Origin: Gammaproteobacteria bacterium
GTDB lineage: Bacteria; Pseudomonadota; Gammaproteobacteria; Steroidobacterales; Steroidobacteraceae
Direction: 5' to 3'
Length of the DNA: 64,000 nucleotides
Assembly: GCA_028293745.1 (NCBI GenBank)
Contig: JAQGOF010000229.1
Location: 1-64,000, forward strand
Below the pieces are notes generated by a model, which was not told where the DNA came from, searched no databases, and was given only the letters and a program-made list of their open reading frames with translations. A program made the position numbers and the translations under genes. Positions within the stretch are counted from its first letter, which is position 1. The number at the start of each line of letters is the position of its first letter. Of this stretch, positions 43,778 to 52,592 are shown one piece after another.

Positions 43778-45400
43778 TCAGGCGTCTTCATACCCCGCCC
43801 CCGCCCGCTTATCCTGAGCCGATCTCCCCGTCAGGCTGGCAATAACAATCGCCAGCTCCTGCGGCTCAACCGGCTTCGCCACGTGATTCTGATAGCCGGC
43901 CTGCAGCGCCCTGAGCCGGTCCAACGGCGACGCATATCCCGTGACTGCAATCGCAGGCGTCTGCCCGCCAAAGTCCGGATCGAGCGCCCGCACCTGCTCG
44001 ATCAACGCGTAACCATCCATCCCAGGCATCCCAAGGTCGGCGACCAGCACGTGTGGGCGCTGCTCGAAAAGCTTCGTTAGCGCCGCCTGTCCACTCTCCG
44101 CCAGACAGACTTCCGCCCCATAGCCCTGCAGGACATTCGCGATCAACTCACGCGCGCCCGGCTCATCATCGACCACCAAGAGCCGAATGCCCGCCAACAT
44201 CGATGAAGTCGTAGGGCTGGCTACGACGTCATCGGCCGCTCCGCCCTTGGCAGCCCCCAAGCGCGTGGGGAGCCGCACGACAAATCGCGACCCTTGGCCC
44301 TCTCCGGCGCTGAAGGCTTCGACAGACCCCGCGTGCAGCTCGACTAGATGCCTGACAATCGCCAAACCCAGGCCCAAACCCCCGTGCCGACGACTGATCG
44401 AGCCATCCTCCTGGCGGAAACGGTCGAAAACGAGTGGCAGGAATTCAGGTTTGATGCCCTGCCCACTGTCGCTCACGCTGATCTCGGCTTCCCCGTTGCG
44501 ATGCGCGAGGCAGACGTCCACTTTGCCGCCGGAAGGCGTGAACTTGATCGCATTTGACAGCAAGTTGCACACAATTTGCTGCAAACGAGCAAAGTCACCC
44601 CGCACCGTGGCCACTCCGGTGTCCAGCAGCGGAACCACCGTGATCCCCTTTGCCTGCGCCGCCGGCGCCATCGTCTCCAAGGCCGCCTCGACGACCCGCC
44701 GGGGATCGACCGGCATGATCTCGAGCGCAACTTTGCCGGTAACGATACGCGAAACGTCGAGAAGATCCTCGATCAGGCGCTTTTGCGCCCGCGCATTGCG
44801 CTCAATGGTCTCCAGCGCGCGCTCCTGCGTGGGCTCGTCCAGCCGCCGCGTCCGCAGCAGCGTCACCCAGCCAAAAATCGCGTTCAGCGGGGTCCGCAGC
44901 TCGTGCGACATCGTCGCCAGGAACTCGTCCTTGAGCCGGCTCAGCTGCTCGAGTTCCGCAGTGCGCTCCTTGACCCGCGTCTCCAGCTCTTGGTTGGAGC
45001 GGGCGAGGGCCGAGTGAGCGTTATACAGATCGACGAACACCTGCACCTTGGTTCGGAGCACCGGCGCAACAATGGGCGACAAAATGTAGTCCACTGCCCC
45101 AAGGGCGTAACCCCGCGCCGTCTGTATCTCATCGGCGTAAGCAGTGATGAAAATAATGGGGGTGTGCCGACCGTTACGGTGCCCACGAATCAACGTGGCC
45201 GTCTCCAGCCCGTCAATGTCCGGCATGTTGACGTCTAGCAGGATGACGGCGAACGAGCCTTCCAGAACTCGCTTCAGAGCCTCCGTGCCGGATCGCGCCT
45301 GAACAATTTCAGCATCGATGTCCTCGAGGAGACTGCTGTAAACCAGCAGCTTCTCCGCAAGGTCGTCAACGATCAGGATTCGAGCACGGGTCACTCGCAC
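43778..45400 (-). CDS. Hybrid histidine kinase with receivers at both ends
   Basis: 540 residues, cytoplasmic: no membrane segment. N-terminal receiver (ILIVDDLAEK; phospho-acceptor Asp in ILLDVNMPDIDG, about 54), a short helical linker, HisKA with DEFLATMSHELRTPLNAIFGW (His about 165), HATPase with NLLSNAIKFTPSGG, DSGQGI and RRHGGLGLGLAIV, then a C-terminal receiver (LLVVDDEPGARELIA; Asp in VLVADLGMPGMDG). The GTG start at 45400 shares one base with the ilvH stop, so it is probably translated from the ilvH message. Its input signal and output regulator are not visible. Confidence 0.93.
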   Translation of the reverse strand: MRVTRARILIVDDLAEKLLVYSSLLEDIDAEIVQARSGTEALKRVLEGSFAVILLDVNMPDIDGLETATLIRGHRNGRHTPIIFITAYADEIQTARGYALGAVDYILSPIVAPVLRTKVQVFVDLYNAHSALARSNQELETRVKERTAELEQLSRLKDEFLATMSHELRTPLNAIFGWVTLLRTRRLDEPTQERALETIERNARAQKRLIEDLLDVSRIVTGKVALEIMPVDPRRVVEAALETMAPAAQAKGITVVPLLDTGVATVRGDFARLQQIVCNLLSNAIKFTPSGGKVDVCLAHRNGEAEISVSDSGQGIKPEFLPLVFDRFRQEDGSISRRHGGLGLGLAIVRHLVELHAGSVEAFSAGEGQGSRFVVRLPTRLGAAKGGAADDVVASPTTSSMLAGIRLLVVDDEPGARELIANVLQGYGAEVCLAESGQAALTKLFEQRPHVLVADLGMPGMDGYALIEQVRALDPDFGGQTPAIAVTGYASPLDRLRALQAGYQNHVAKPVEPQELAIVIASLTGRSAQDKRAGAGYEDA

Positions 45401-45900
45401 TACCGTACGACCCTCAGGGGGCGAGCATTTCGGCCTATGCCCAAGGCACCGCTACGTACAACCTCCAGCAATTCGGCTTGCTGCGCCAGATCGGTCACGA
45501 ATGTATTGATCTCCACTTCACTCGCCGCGAGCTCAACGATGAATCCATCGATTGCGGGGTCCAGAACGCGTCCACCCGTCCGCACGACGTATCCGCGTAC
45601 GCCGTCCGTGCGCTCGGGCCGGACCCTAAGCTTCAGCAAGATGAGTTCGCGCTCGAGATGTTCACCACCCGTCATGTCCTCCGTGCTCACGACGTCCACA
45701 AGCTTGTTCAACTGATTGGCGATCTGCTGTATCACTGCTTCCGAACCAGTGGTAACAAGCGTAAGGCGCGATACCGTCGGATCGTCCGTCGGGGCTACAG
45801 AGAGGGACTCGATATTGTAGCCGCGGGTGGAAAACAGACCCGCAACGCGAGCAAGGGCACCAGCTTCGTTTTGCAGGAGTATGGCGATGATGTGACGCAT
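45400..45900 (-). CDS. ilvH: Acetolactate synthase, small (regulatory) subunit
   Basis: 166 residues, with the N-terminal ACT domain (MRHIIAILLQNEAGALARVAGLFSTRGYNIESLSVAPTDD) that binds valine and the C-terminal domain with FIVELAASEVEINTFVTDL. It activates the catalytic subunit and confers feedback inhibition by valine. Normally downstream of ilvB/ilvI in one operon; here it points left while ilvB points right, with starts 166 bases apart. ATG at 45900 matches the family N-terminus. Confidence 0.95.
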   Translation of the reverse strand: MRHIIAILLQNEAGALARVAGLFSTRGYNIESLSVAPTDDPTVSRLTLVTTGSEAVIQQIANQLNKLVDVVSTEDMTGGEHLERELILLKLRVRPERTDGVRGYVVRTGGRVLDPAIDGFIVELAASEVEINTFVTDLAQQAELLEVVRSGALGIGRNARPLRVVR

Positions 45901-46066
45901 GGCTATAAAGACCGCAGTGGATCGCAAGCCAGAATAAAGGATTCCGTGGCCGGTCAGCACGTACTGTACGAGGCCACGCACCTTTCGCTCGCAGGTTTTG
46001 CGCCGCGTACGCAAGCTGCTAGTCTCGTACGTTCCCCCGCCACCGCCTGCAAATGAGCGCGCCCCC
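45901..46066. promoter_or_regulatory. Divergent ilvH/ilvB promoter region
   Basis: 166 bases separating divergent starts. Contains an inverted repeat, CGTGGCC (45945-45951) and GGCCACG (45972-45978) with a 20-base loop. No Leu/Ile/Val-rich leader peptide is seen, so classical attenuation is not supported. Promoter elements are not obvious. Confidence 0.5.
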
Positions 46067-47914
46067 ATGAGCGACACGGTCATCCAGCCACGCCCCTTCG
46101 GGCACCCACTTGCCGGCCAGACGATGTCTGGCGCCCGGATGATCATGCAGGTCCTTGCGGATGAAGGCGTTACTGCCATCTTCGGCTATAGCGGCGGAGC
46201 CATCCTTCCCACTTATGACGCAGTATTCCTCTACAACGAGCAGCACGCCCGTGACGGGGAGCCGCAGATTCCCTTGATCGTCCCCGCCAATGAGCAGGGC
46301 GCGGGATTCATGGCTGCCGGCTACGCGCGGGCTACTGGGCGCGTGGGGGTCTGCATCGTTACATCTGGGCCGGGCGCGACGAACACTGTTACGCCGGTGC
46401 GCGATTCCATGGCCGATTCGGTGCCAATGGTCGTCATCTGTGGACAAGTGGCGCGGGCCTCGATCGGTACGGACGCTTTCCAGGAGGCACCCGTTCCCTC
46501 GATCATGGGCTCGGTCGCAAAGCACATATTCCTGGTCACCGATCCCTCGCGGCTCGAAGCAACCATGCGGACGGCGTTCGAGATTGCCCGCACCGGCCGC
46601 CCCGGGCCCGTCGTCGTGGATATTCCGAAGGACGTCCAGAACTGGGAGGGCGTCTTCCACGGTGGCGGAATGCTTCCCATCCCAGGCTATCGCCGGCGGA
46701 TGAACGAGCTTTCGCACCGCACCCTCGATGACCTCGAAGCCTCCAAGTTCTTCGACATGTTGAGTGACTCCAAGCGGCCTTTGATCTACGCCGGTGGCGG
46801 AGTCATCAACGGCAATGCCGCCGTTGCATTGTCCGAATTCGCGGAAGTGTTCAACATTCCCGTTGTAACCACCCTCATGGGCATTGGCGCCGTCGACACG
46901 ACTCACCGGCTGGCGATGCGCATGCTGGGCATGCACGGCACCGCCTTTGCCAACTACGCCGTCGAGGACGCTGACTTCCTCATAGCGGTCGGGGCGCGAT
47001 TCGATGACCGGGTCGCCGGAGTGCCTGCGAAGTTTGCGCGCAATGCCAAACGCATTGCCCACCTCGACATCGACCGGGCGGAGGTCAACAAGGTCAAGCG
47101 AGTGCACTGGAGTTACGTCGGCCTGCTCGCGGATGCCCTGCAGGTGTTGACCTCTTACGGACGTCGGAAGAAGTTTCAGCCTGACTATACGGAATGGCAT
47201 ACGGAGCTGGCCGAGCTGAAACGCGTCTACGCAATGAATTACGACCGTGCCAGTCCGCTGATCCAGCCGTATTACGTTATCGAGGAGGTCAACAAGCTCG
47301 CGGGCGGCGAAGCCATCATCTCGACTGGCGTCGGCCAACATCAGATGTGGGCCGCTCAATACTGCGACTTTCGCCAGCCGCGACTGTGGCTGACATCCGG
47401 AAGCATGGGCACCATGGGTTTCGGCCTGCCCGCTGCGATCGGCGCGCAGATTGCCAACCCGCGTCGCCTCGTTATCGACATCGACGGCGATTCGAGCATC
47501 CGCATGAACATGGGAGAGCTCGAGACGGTGACGACCTATGACCTGCCCGTGAAAGTGATGGTGCTGAACAACTTCGGCGATGGGATGGTCAAGCAATGGC
47601 AGAAGCTCTTCTTCAAGGGCCGCCTGTCCGCCAGCGACCGCTCCCTTCACAAAAAGGACTTCGTCAAGGCCGCACAGGCTGATGGCTTCCGCTATGCGGT
47701 TCGCCTGGATCGCAAGGAAGATGTGCCGCGCGTCATCCAGGAATTCATCCAGTTCCCGGGTCCCGCGTTCCTGGAAGTCATGATCGACCGGGACGCCGGC
47801 GTGTACCCGATGGTCGGCCCCGGGCAGAGCTATGACGAAATGATCACCGGCGACTTCATCCCCTCGCGGTACAAAGTGAACATCAAGACGCCGGGCGCGT
47901 CAGAAATGTTCTGA
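46067..47914 (+). CDS. ilvB: Acetolactate synthase, large (catalytic) subunit
   Basis: 615 residues. N-terminal ThDP-pyrimidine domain with VPANEQGAGFMAAGYARATGRVGVCIVTSGPGATN (catalytic Glu in NEQ), central FAD/beta domain with GIGAVDTTH...GMHGTAFAN, and C-terminal ThDP-diphosphate domain with the GDSS...N-NFGDGMVKQWQ motif. Condenses pyruvate to acetolactate or acetohydroxybutyrate, the first step to Val/Leu/Ile. The ATG at 46067 was chosen over an upstream ATG (45998) by family similarity. Divergent from ilvH. Confidence 0.95.
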   Translation: MSDTVIQPRPFGHPLAGQTMSGARMIMQVLADEGVTAIFGYSGGAILPTYDAVFLYNEQHARDGEPQIPLIVPANEQGAGFMAAGYARATGRVGVCIVTSGPGATNTVTPVRDSMADSVPMVVICGQVARASIGTDAFQEAPVPSIMGSVAKHIFLVTDPSRLEATMRTAFEIARTGRPGPVVVDIPKDVQNWEGVFHGGGMLPIPGYRRRMNELSHRTLDDLEASKFFDMLSDSKRPLIYAGGGVINGNAAVALSEFAEVFNIPVVTTLMGIGAVDTTHRLAMRMLGMHGTAFANYAVEDADFLIAVGARFDDRVAGVPAKFARNAKRIAHLDIDRAEVNKVKRVHWSYVGLLADALQVLTSYGRRKKFQPDYTEWHTELAELKRVYAMNYDRASPLIQPYYVIEEVNKLAGGEAIISTGVGQHQMWAAQYCDFRQPRLWLTSGSMGTMGFGLPAAIGAQIANPRRLVIDIDGDSSIRMNMGELETVTTYDLPVKVMVLNNFGDGMVKQWQKLFFKGRLSASDRSLHKKDFVKAAQADGFRYAVRLDRKEDVPRVIQEFIQFPGPAFLEVMIDRDAGVYPMVGPGQSYDEMITGDFIPSRYKVNIKTPGASEMF

Positions 47915-47928
47915 CAGGAGAGGTTGCC

Positions 47929-48348
47929 GTGAAATACCTGCATACCATGGTTCGCGTGACCGACCTCGATGCCTCGCTGCGTTTTTACCGGGACGCGCTG
48001 GGACTGAAGGAGCTGTCTCGCAAGGACGTTCCCCAAGGCCGTTACACCCTGGTGTTCCTGGCAGCCCCGGCAGATGAGTCCGCCCAAGTCGAGCTCACCT
48101 ACAACTGGGACCCGCAGCCCTACCCCGGTGGGCGGAACTTCGGGCACCTCGCGTACGAAGTGGACGACGTGTACGCCACCTGCCAACGCCTGATGGATCA
48201 CGGAGTTACCATCAACCGCCCACCACGGGACGGGTGGATGGCCTTTGTGCGCTCCCCGGACAACATCTCGATTGAACTGCTTCAAAAGGGATCTGCGCGA
48301 GAGCCTGCCGAGCCCTGGAAGTCCATGCAAAACACAGGGGTGTGGTAA
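47929..48348 (+). CDS. gloA: Lactoylglutathione lyase (glyoxalase I)
   Basis: 139 residues with the VOC fold of GlxI: HTMVRVTDLDASLRFYRDALGLKEL (metal His), YTLVFLAAP..VELTYNW (metal Glu), NFGHLAYEVDDV (second His) and RSPDNISIELLQKG (second Glu). Short, Ni/Co-type like E. coli. Converts the methylglyoxal-glutathione adduct to lactoylglutathione. Begins with GTG at 47929, preceded by CAGGAGAGG, 14 bases after ilvB and probably co-transcribed. Confidence 0.95.
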   Translation: MKYLHTMVRVTDLDASLRFYRDALGLKELSRKDVPQGRYTLVFLAAPADESAQVELTYNWDPQPYPGGRNFGHLAYEVDDVYATCQRLMDHGVTINRPPRDGWMAFVRSPDNISIELLQKGSAREPAEPWKSMQNTGVW

Positions 48349-48462
48349 CCCTCCGTTCTCCCCCCGGCTTATGACAATACAGGGTGCGTTCAGCCGCCAC
48401 CCGGCATTCTGACGGCCGTCGCAATCACGTATGATGCGCAGCCTTCAGGTTCGCGTGTACCC

Positions 48463-51093
48463 ATGAAGTCTCTACCTGGCTTGTTGATCGCAGCGGCCTT
48501 CGCTGCCTTGACGTGTGCCGTCTGGGCTTTCCTGAACCGCCCGGCAGCGGAGCCGCCATGGCCCGCCCACATCCAGGGATTCGCCTTCTCACCCTTCCGG
48601 ACCGGTGAAGATCCAACTCACCACGTCATGCCGACGGATGCCGAGATCGATTCCGATCTGAAGCTGCTGGCCGGCAAGATCAACACCGTCCGTACCTACA
48701 GTGTCGATGGCTCGCTGGGTGACGTGCCGCAGCTCGCAGAGCGCCACGGAATCAACGTTGCGGTGGGCGCGTGGATCGACGACCACCGCGATGCCAACGA
48801 AAGACAACTCGAGATCGCGATCGAGCTGGCGCGCACGCACATGAACGTCATGCGCGTCTTTGTGGGCAACGAAGTTGCCTTGCGCGGGGATGTGCCCCTC
48901 AAGGAGCTCGAGAGATATCTCGATCGCGCCCGCGCTGCGATCGGCCAGCCGGTGGGCACCGCGGAGCCCTGGCACGTGTGGCTGGAGCATCCCGAGCTCG
49001 CCGAGCATTGCGACTTCATCGGCGTTCACCTGCTGCCCTACTGGGAAGGCGTGCCGGTTGACGACGCCGCGGCCTACTCACTGGGGCAATTCCGCAGGCT
49101 GCAGAAGGCCTTTCCCACCAAGCAGGTCATCATCGCGGAGGTAGGTTGGCCGAGCCGTGGCCGAACGCACCAGTCGGCCGTCGCCTCGGACGCGAACGAA
49201 GCACTGTTCCTGCGGCGATTTTTGAAACGCGCCGAGCACGAGCAGCTCATCTACTACCTGATGGAAGCCTTCGACCAGCCCTGGAAGGCGTATCAGGAGG
49301 GCGCTGTTGGATCGTACTGGGGCGTCTACGACGTGAACCGCAAGCCGAAGTTTGCCTTCACGGCCGCCATCGTGCGGGTGCCGGAGTGGCACACCCTCGC
49401 GGCGGTCTCAGTCGCGGTGGCCCTCTTCATTCTCTTCGCCTTCTACTTTAACAGCGCCACGCTGCGCAACCGCGGGCGTAGTTTTCTCGCGGTCGTCGTG
49501 TACACCGCCGCCACGATCACCGTGTGGGTTTTCTACGATTTCACCCAGCAGTACATGACCGTCTCGAGTGTCGTCGCGGGCGTCATGCTGTTGTTGGGAA
49601 TGCTGGGAGTCATTCTCGTGCTGCTCGCAGAGGCGCACGAGTGGGCCGAAGCCCACTGGGTGACCTCCCGCCGGCGCCTGGGCCCGCCCATGCGCGCGAA
49701 TGGCGAGCCCCAGCCGAAGGTCTCCATTCACGTCCCCGCTTACAACGAACCGCCCGACATGGTAATCGAGACCCTCGATGCGCTCGCGCGGCTCGACTAT
49801 TCGAACTTCGAAGTGCTGGTGATCGACAACAACACGCGCGATGAGGCGGTCTGGCGGCCGGTGGAGGCCCACTGCGCAAAGCTGGGCGAACGCTTCCGAT
49901 TCTTCCATGTCGCGCCGCTGGCGGGATTCAAGGCGGGAGCCTTGAATTTCGCACTGCGGCAGACGGCCGCAGATGCGCAGATCGTGGCCGTGATCGACAG
50001 CGACTATGTCGTTGAACCGAACTGGTTGTGCGAGCTCGTACCGGGCTTCCAGGACGCGAAGACCGCCATCATTCAGGCGCCGCAGGACTACCGTGACGAG
50101 AGCCAGAGCGCGTTCAAGGCAATGTGTTACGCCGAGTATCGCGGGTTCTTCCACATCGGCATGATCACCCGCAACGAGCGCAACGCCATCATCCAGCACG
50201 GCACGATGACACTGGTGCGCCGCAAGCTTCTGGAACGCGCCGGCTGGGCCGAATGGTGCATTACGGAGGACGCCGAGCTCGGGCTGCGTATTTTCGAGGC
50301 CGGCCACCAGGCGAACTACGTTCCTACCAGCTACGGCCGCGGGCTGATGCCCGACACCTTCATCGACTTCAAGAAACAGCGGTTTCGGTGGGCGTATGGC
50401 GCCATGCAGATCCTGAAGAGCCACGCGCGCTCGCTGTTCACCGAAGGCGGCTCGTTATCTCCCGGTCAACGCTATCACTTCGTCGCCGGCTGGCTTCCCT
50501 GGGTGGCGGACGGATGCAACATGCTTTTCAATATTGCGGCGCTGGCCTGGTCCGCCGCAATGATATGCTTGCCGCGGCAGATCGACCCACCCCTCGTCAT
50601 GTATTCGGTTCTTCCGCTATCACTCTTCACATTCAAGCTCGCGAAGCTCGTGCACCTGTACCAAGTCAGGGTAGGCGCGAACTTCCGCCAGACCGCTGCC
50701 GCCGCCATCGCCGGATTGGCGTTGACGCATACGATTGGCACTGCGGTCGTGAAGGGATTGTTCACGCGCGGGGAGCCGTTCTTCCGCACACCCAAGAAGG
50801 GCGATTCGCAGCGCGTGCTGCAAGCGCTCGGTGCTGCTCGCGATGAGACCATCATGATGCTCGGCCTATGGCTTTCAGCCTGGGGCGTCTCCCACGTGAC
50901 AACGTGGCAAACGCGGGGGCCGGATCGGTTCGCCTGGATCGTGGTGCTGCTGATCCAGTCGGTGCCGTACGCATCCTCACTGATAGTGTCCCTGGCCAGT
51001 GCGTTCCCGCTGCCCGCAAAACTACTCGGGCGCGGCTACCGGCCGGCGGTCATGCACCCCCCGCACCCCGCTGAACCCGACTCGGCCACCTGA
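48463..51093 (+). CDS. GH17-GT2 membrane beta-glucan synthase (NdvB-like)
   Basis: 876 residues. N-terminal membrane anchor, then a GH17-like domain (about 35-310) with acid/base Glu137 in VGNEVA and nucleophile Glu226 in IAEVGWPS, i.e. both catalytic residues kept. Transmembrane helices (from about 310) lead to a GT2 domain (about 390-640) with VPAYNEPPDM, DSDYV, TEDAELGL and KKQRFRWAYG (Q/RxxRW), followed by more helices. This layout is that of proteins making cyclic or branched beta-1,3/1,6-glucans (NdvB-type), where the GH17 part acts as a transglycosylase. The product is probably periplasmic or extracellular glucan. Confidence 0.93.
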   Translation: MKSLPGLLIAAAFAALTCAVWAFLNRPAAEPPWPAHIQGFAFSPFRTGEDPTHHVMPTDAEIDSDLKLLAGKINTVRTYSVDGSLGDVPQLAERHGINVAVGAWIDDHRDANERQLEIAIELARTHMNVMRVFVGNEVALRGDVPLKELERYLDRARAAIGQPVGTAEPWHVWLEHPELAEHCDFIGVHLLPYWEGVPVDDAAAYSLGQFRRLQKAFPTKQVIIAEVGWPSRGRTHQSAVASDANEALFLRRFLKRAEHEQLIYYLMEAFDQPWKAYQEGAVGSYWGVYDVNRKPKFAFTAAIVRVPEWHTLAAVSVAVALFILFAFYFNSATLRNRGRSFLAVVVYTAATITVWVFYDFTQQYMTVSSVVAGVMLLLGMLGVILVLLAEAHEWAEAHWVTSRRRLGPPMRANGEPQPKVSIHVPAYNEPPDMVIETLDALARLDYSNFEVLVIDNNTRDEAVWRPVEAHCAKLGERFRFFHVAPLAGFKAGALNFALRQTAADAQIVAVIDSDYVVEPNWLCELVPGFQDAKTAIIQAPQDYRDESQSAFKAMCYAEYRGFFHIGMITRNERNAIIQHGTMTLVRRKLLERAGWAEWCITEDAELGLRIFEAGHQANYVPTSYGRGLMPDTFIDFKKQRFRWAYGAMQILKSHARSLFTEGGSLSPGQRYHFVAGWLPWVADGCNMLFNIAALAWSAAMICLPRQIDPPLVMYSVLPLSLFTFKLAKLVHLYQVRVGANFRQTAAAAIAGLALTHTIGTAVVKGLFTRGEPFFRTPKKGDSQRVLQALGAARDETIMMLGLWLSAWGVSHVTTWQTRGPDRFAWIVVLLIQSVPYASSLIVSLASAFPLPAKLLGRGYRPAVMHPPHPAEPDSAT

Positions 51094-51168
51094 GGCGCCC
51101 ACAATGGTCCGCCCGGAGGCCGGTCCGCCTGCTGCGCGCGCATTGCGCGCTCACGGCGGGCCAGGGTG

Positions 51169-52101
51169 ATGCCTGACGGCCTCACCCGCTCGACGCATGC
51201 GTCGAGCCCTATTAAAGCCATTGCGTTCATGCTGATCGCGGTTGCGGCGTTCAGTGGCATGGATACGCTGCTCAAGCTCTTGTCGCAGTACTACCCGCCA
51301 ATGGAGGTGGTGGTGCTGCGCGGCGCCTCCTCTATACCCTTCATGCTCTTGCCACTGATCGTGATGGGCCGTTTGAGCGCCCTGAAGCCCGTACGTATTG
51401 GCATGCACATGATGCGCGGAGTATTGATGCTCCTGGTGCTGGTAGCCTTTGTCTACGCGGTGCGCGCACTGTCCCTGGCGGACGCCTATGCGATCTTTCT
51501 CGCAGCGCCGCTGATAGTGACTGCACTTTCTGTGCCGCTGCTCGGCGAGCATGTTGGCTGGCGGCGCTGGCTTGCCATTTGTGTTGGCCTGGTCGGCGTC
51601 ATCACCATGCTGCACCCAACTGCCTCGAGCCTGGTTTCGCTGGGGGCGGTGGCCGCGCTCCTGTCGGCTACGGGCTATGCATTCAACGCAATTGCACTAC
51701 GCGTCATTACCCGCACCGATACGACTGCCAGCGTCGTCTTCTGGATGATCAGCCTCATGACCCTGCTGGCCCTGATCTTCGCCGCGCCGCACTGGGTTCC
51801 GATTCGTAGAGAGGACTGGCCTCTACTTGCGGCCATCGGTGTATTTTCGGCGATAGCCCAACATCTGCTCACAGAAGCGTTCCGTAATGCACCACCGTCG
51901 GTTGTGGCGCCTTTCGAATACACAGCTTTGCTGTGGGGTATCCTCGTCGATCGCGTCGTGTGGGGAGTCTTCCCGACGAGCCGTGTGTACATCGGCGGAG
52001 GTATCGTCATTGCCAGTGGCCTGTACCTGATCTGGCGCGAGCATCGGACCAGCGGCCCTCCGATTGCTGCGGAGACAGCCGCCCATACGACGCAGCCTTG
52101 A
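51169..52101 (+). CDS. EamA/DMT-superfamily transporter
   Basis: About 310 residues with ten hydrophobic helices in two EamA repeats; IAVAAFSGMDTLLKLLSQYYPPMEVVVLRG and GVLMLLVLVAFVYAVRALSLADAYAIFLAAPLIV are typical. Substrate unknown (amino-acid or metabolite exporter by family). The first 20 residues overlap the palindrome at 51188 and the true start may be the later ATG at 51229, where the first helix begins. Confidence 0.88.
   Translation: MPDGLTRSTHASSPIKAIAFMLIAVAAFSGMDTLLKLLSQYYPPMEVVVLRGASSIPFMLLPLIVMGRLSALKPVRIGMHMMRGVLMLLVLVAFVYAVRALSLADAYAIFLAAPLIVTALSVPLLGEHVGWRRWLAICVGLVGVITMLHPTASSLVSLGAVAALLSATGYAFNAIALRVITRTDTTASVVFWMISLMTLLALIFAAPHWVPIRREDWPLLAAIGVFSAIAQHLLTEAFRNAPPSVVAPFEYTALLWGILVDRVVWGVFPTSRVYIGGGIVIASGLYLIWREHRTSGPPIAAETAAHTTQP
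51188..51207. repeat. Perfect 20-bp palindrome at the transporter start
   Basis: GCTCGACGCATGCGTCGAGC is exactly self-complementary with the same CGCATGCG core as the repeats at 3835 and 3916. Lies in the 75-base gap after the glucan synthase or in the first codons of the transporter gene, depending on its start; a hairpin there could limit ribosome access. Confidence 0.65.
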
Positions 52102-52127
52102 GCGATACATCTTTGACGACGATCGAC

Positions 52128-52565
52128 ATGCAAAACTACCTGCACTCGAACATCCCGCTCTCCGGGGCCATGGGTGTGCAGGTCAAAGTGGCTACTCCCG
52201 TGCAGGTGCTGTTGTCGGCGCCACTGGCGCCCAACATCAACCATCACCAGACCGTTTTCGGCGGAAGCGGCGTAGTGCTCGCAACCCTGGCCGCCTGGAC
52301 GCTGCTGCACCTGCGCCTGGATCTTGAACGGCTCGATGCGCAACTGGTCATCCAGCGCAGCTCGATGGAATACGAGCGGCCGATTGCCGGGGATTTCGAG
52401 GCGGAGTGCAGGTTTGCGGATGAGACTGCCTGGCGCCGATTCCGGTTGATGTTCGAGCGGCACGGACGCGCCCGGATGACGCTGCGTGCGCACCTGCTCT
52501 ACGCAGCGCGCGAGATGGGCTCTTTTGTGGGAGACTTCGTAGCGCTCGCACAGAGAGGCTCCTAG
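52128..52565 (+). CDS. YiiD C-terminal-type hotdog thioesterase
   Basis: 145 residues, single hotdog domain: SNIPLSGAMGVQVKVATPVQVLLSAPLAPNINHHQTVFGGSGVVLATLAAWTLLH is the YiiD_C family pattern, with the HQTVFGGS turn in place of a catalytic loop. Putative acyl-CoA or acyl-ACP thioesterase. ATG at 52128 is 27 bases after the upstream transporter's stop; a TTG overlapping that stop (52098) is another option. Its TAG stop is in the same frame as the next transporter gene. Confidence 0.85.
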   Translation: MQNYLHSNIPLSGAMGVQVKVATPVQVLLSAPLAPNINHHQTVFGGSGVVLATLAAWTLLHLRLDLERLDAQLVIQRSSMEYERPIAGDFEAECRFADETAWRRFRLMFERHGRARMTLRAHLLYAAREMGSFVGDFVALAQRGS

Positions 52566-52592
52566 GAAATTCCGACCACTGCACTGATCGCG

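Noticed and set aside
45899-45937. Possible leader peptide of ilvB (MAIKTAVDRKPE)
   Set aside because: No run of Ile, Leu or Val codons and no terminator/antiterminator after it; it begins on the complement of the ilvH start codon.
46019-47650. Long leftward reading frame opposite ilvB
   Set aside because: Antisense shadow common in G+C-rich genes; its translation has no family features and ilvB on the other strand is certain.
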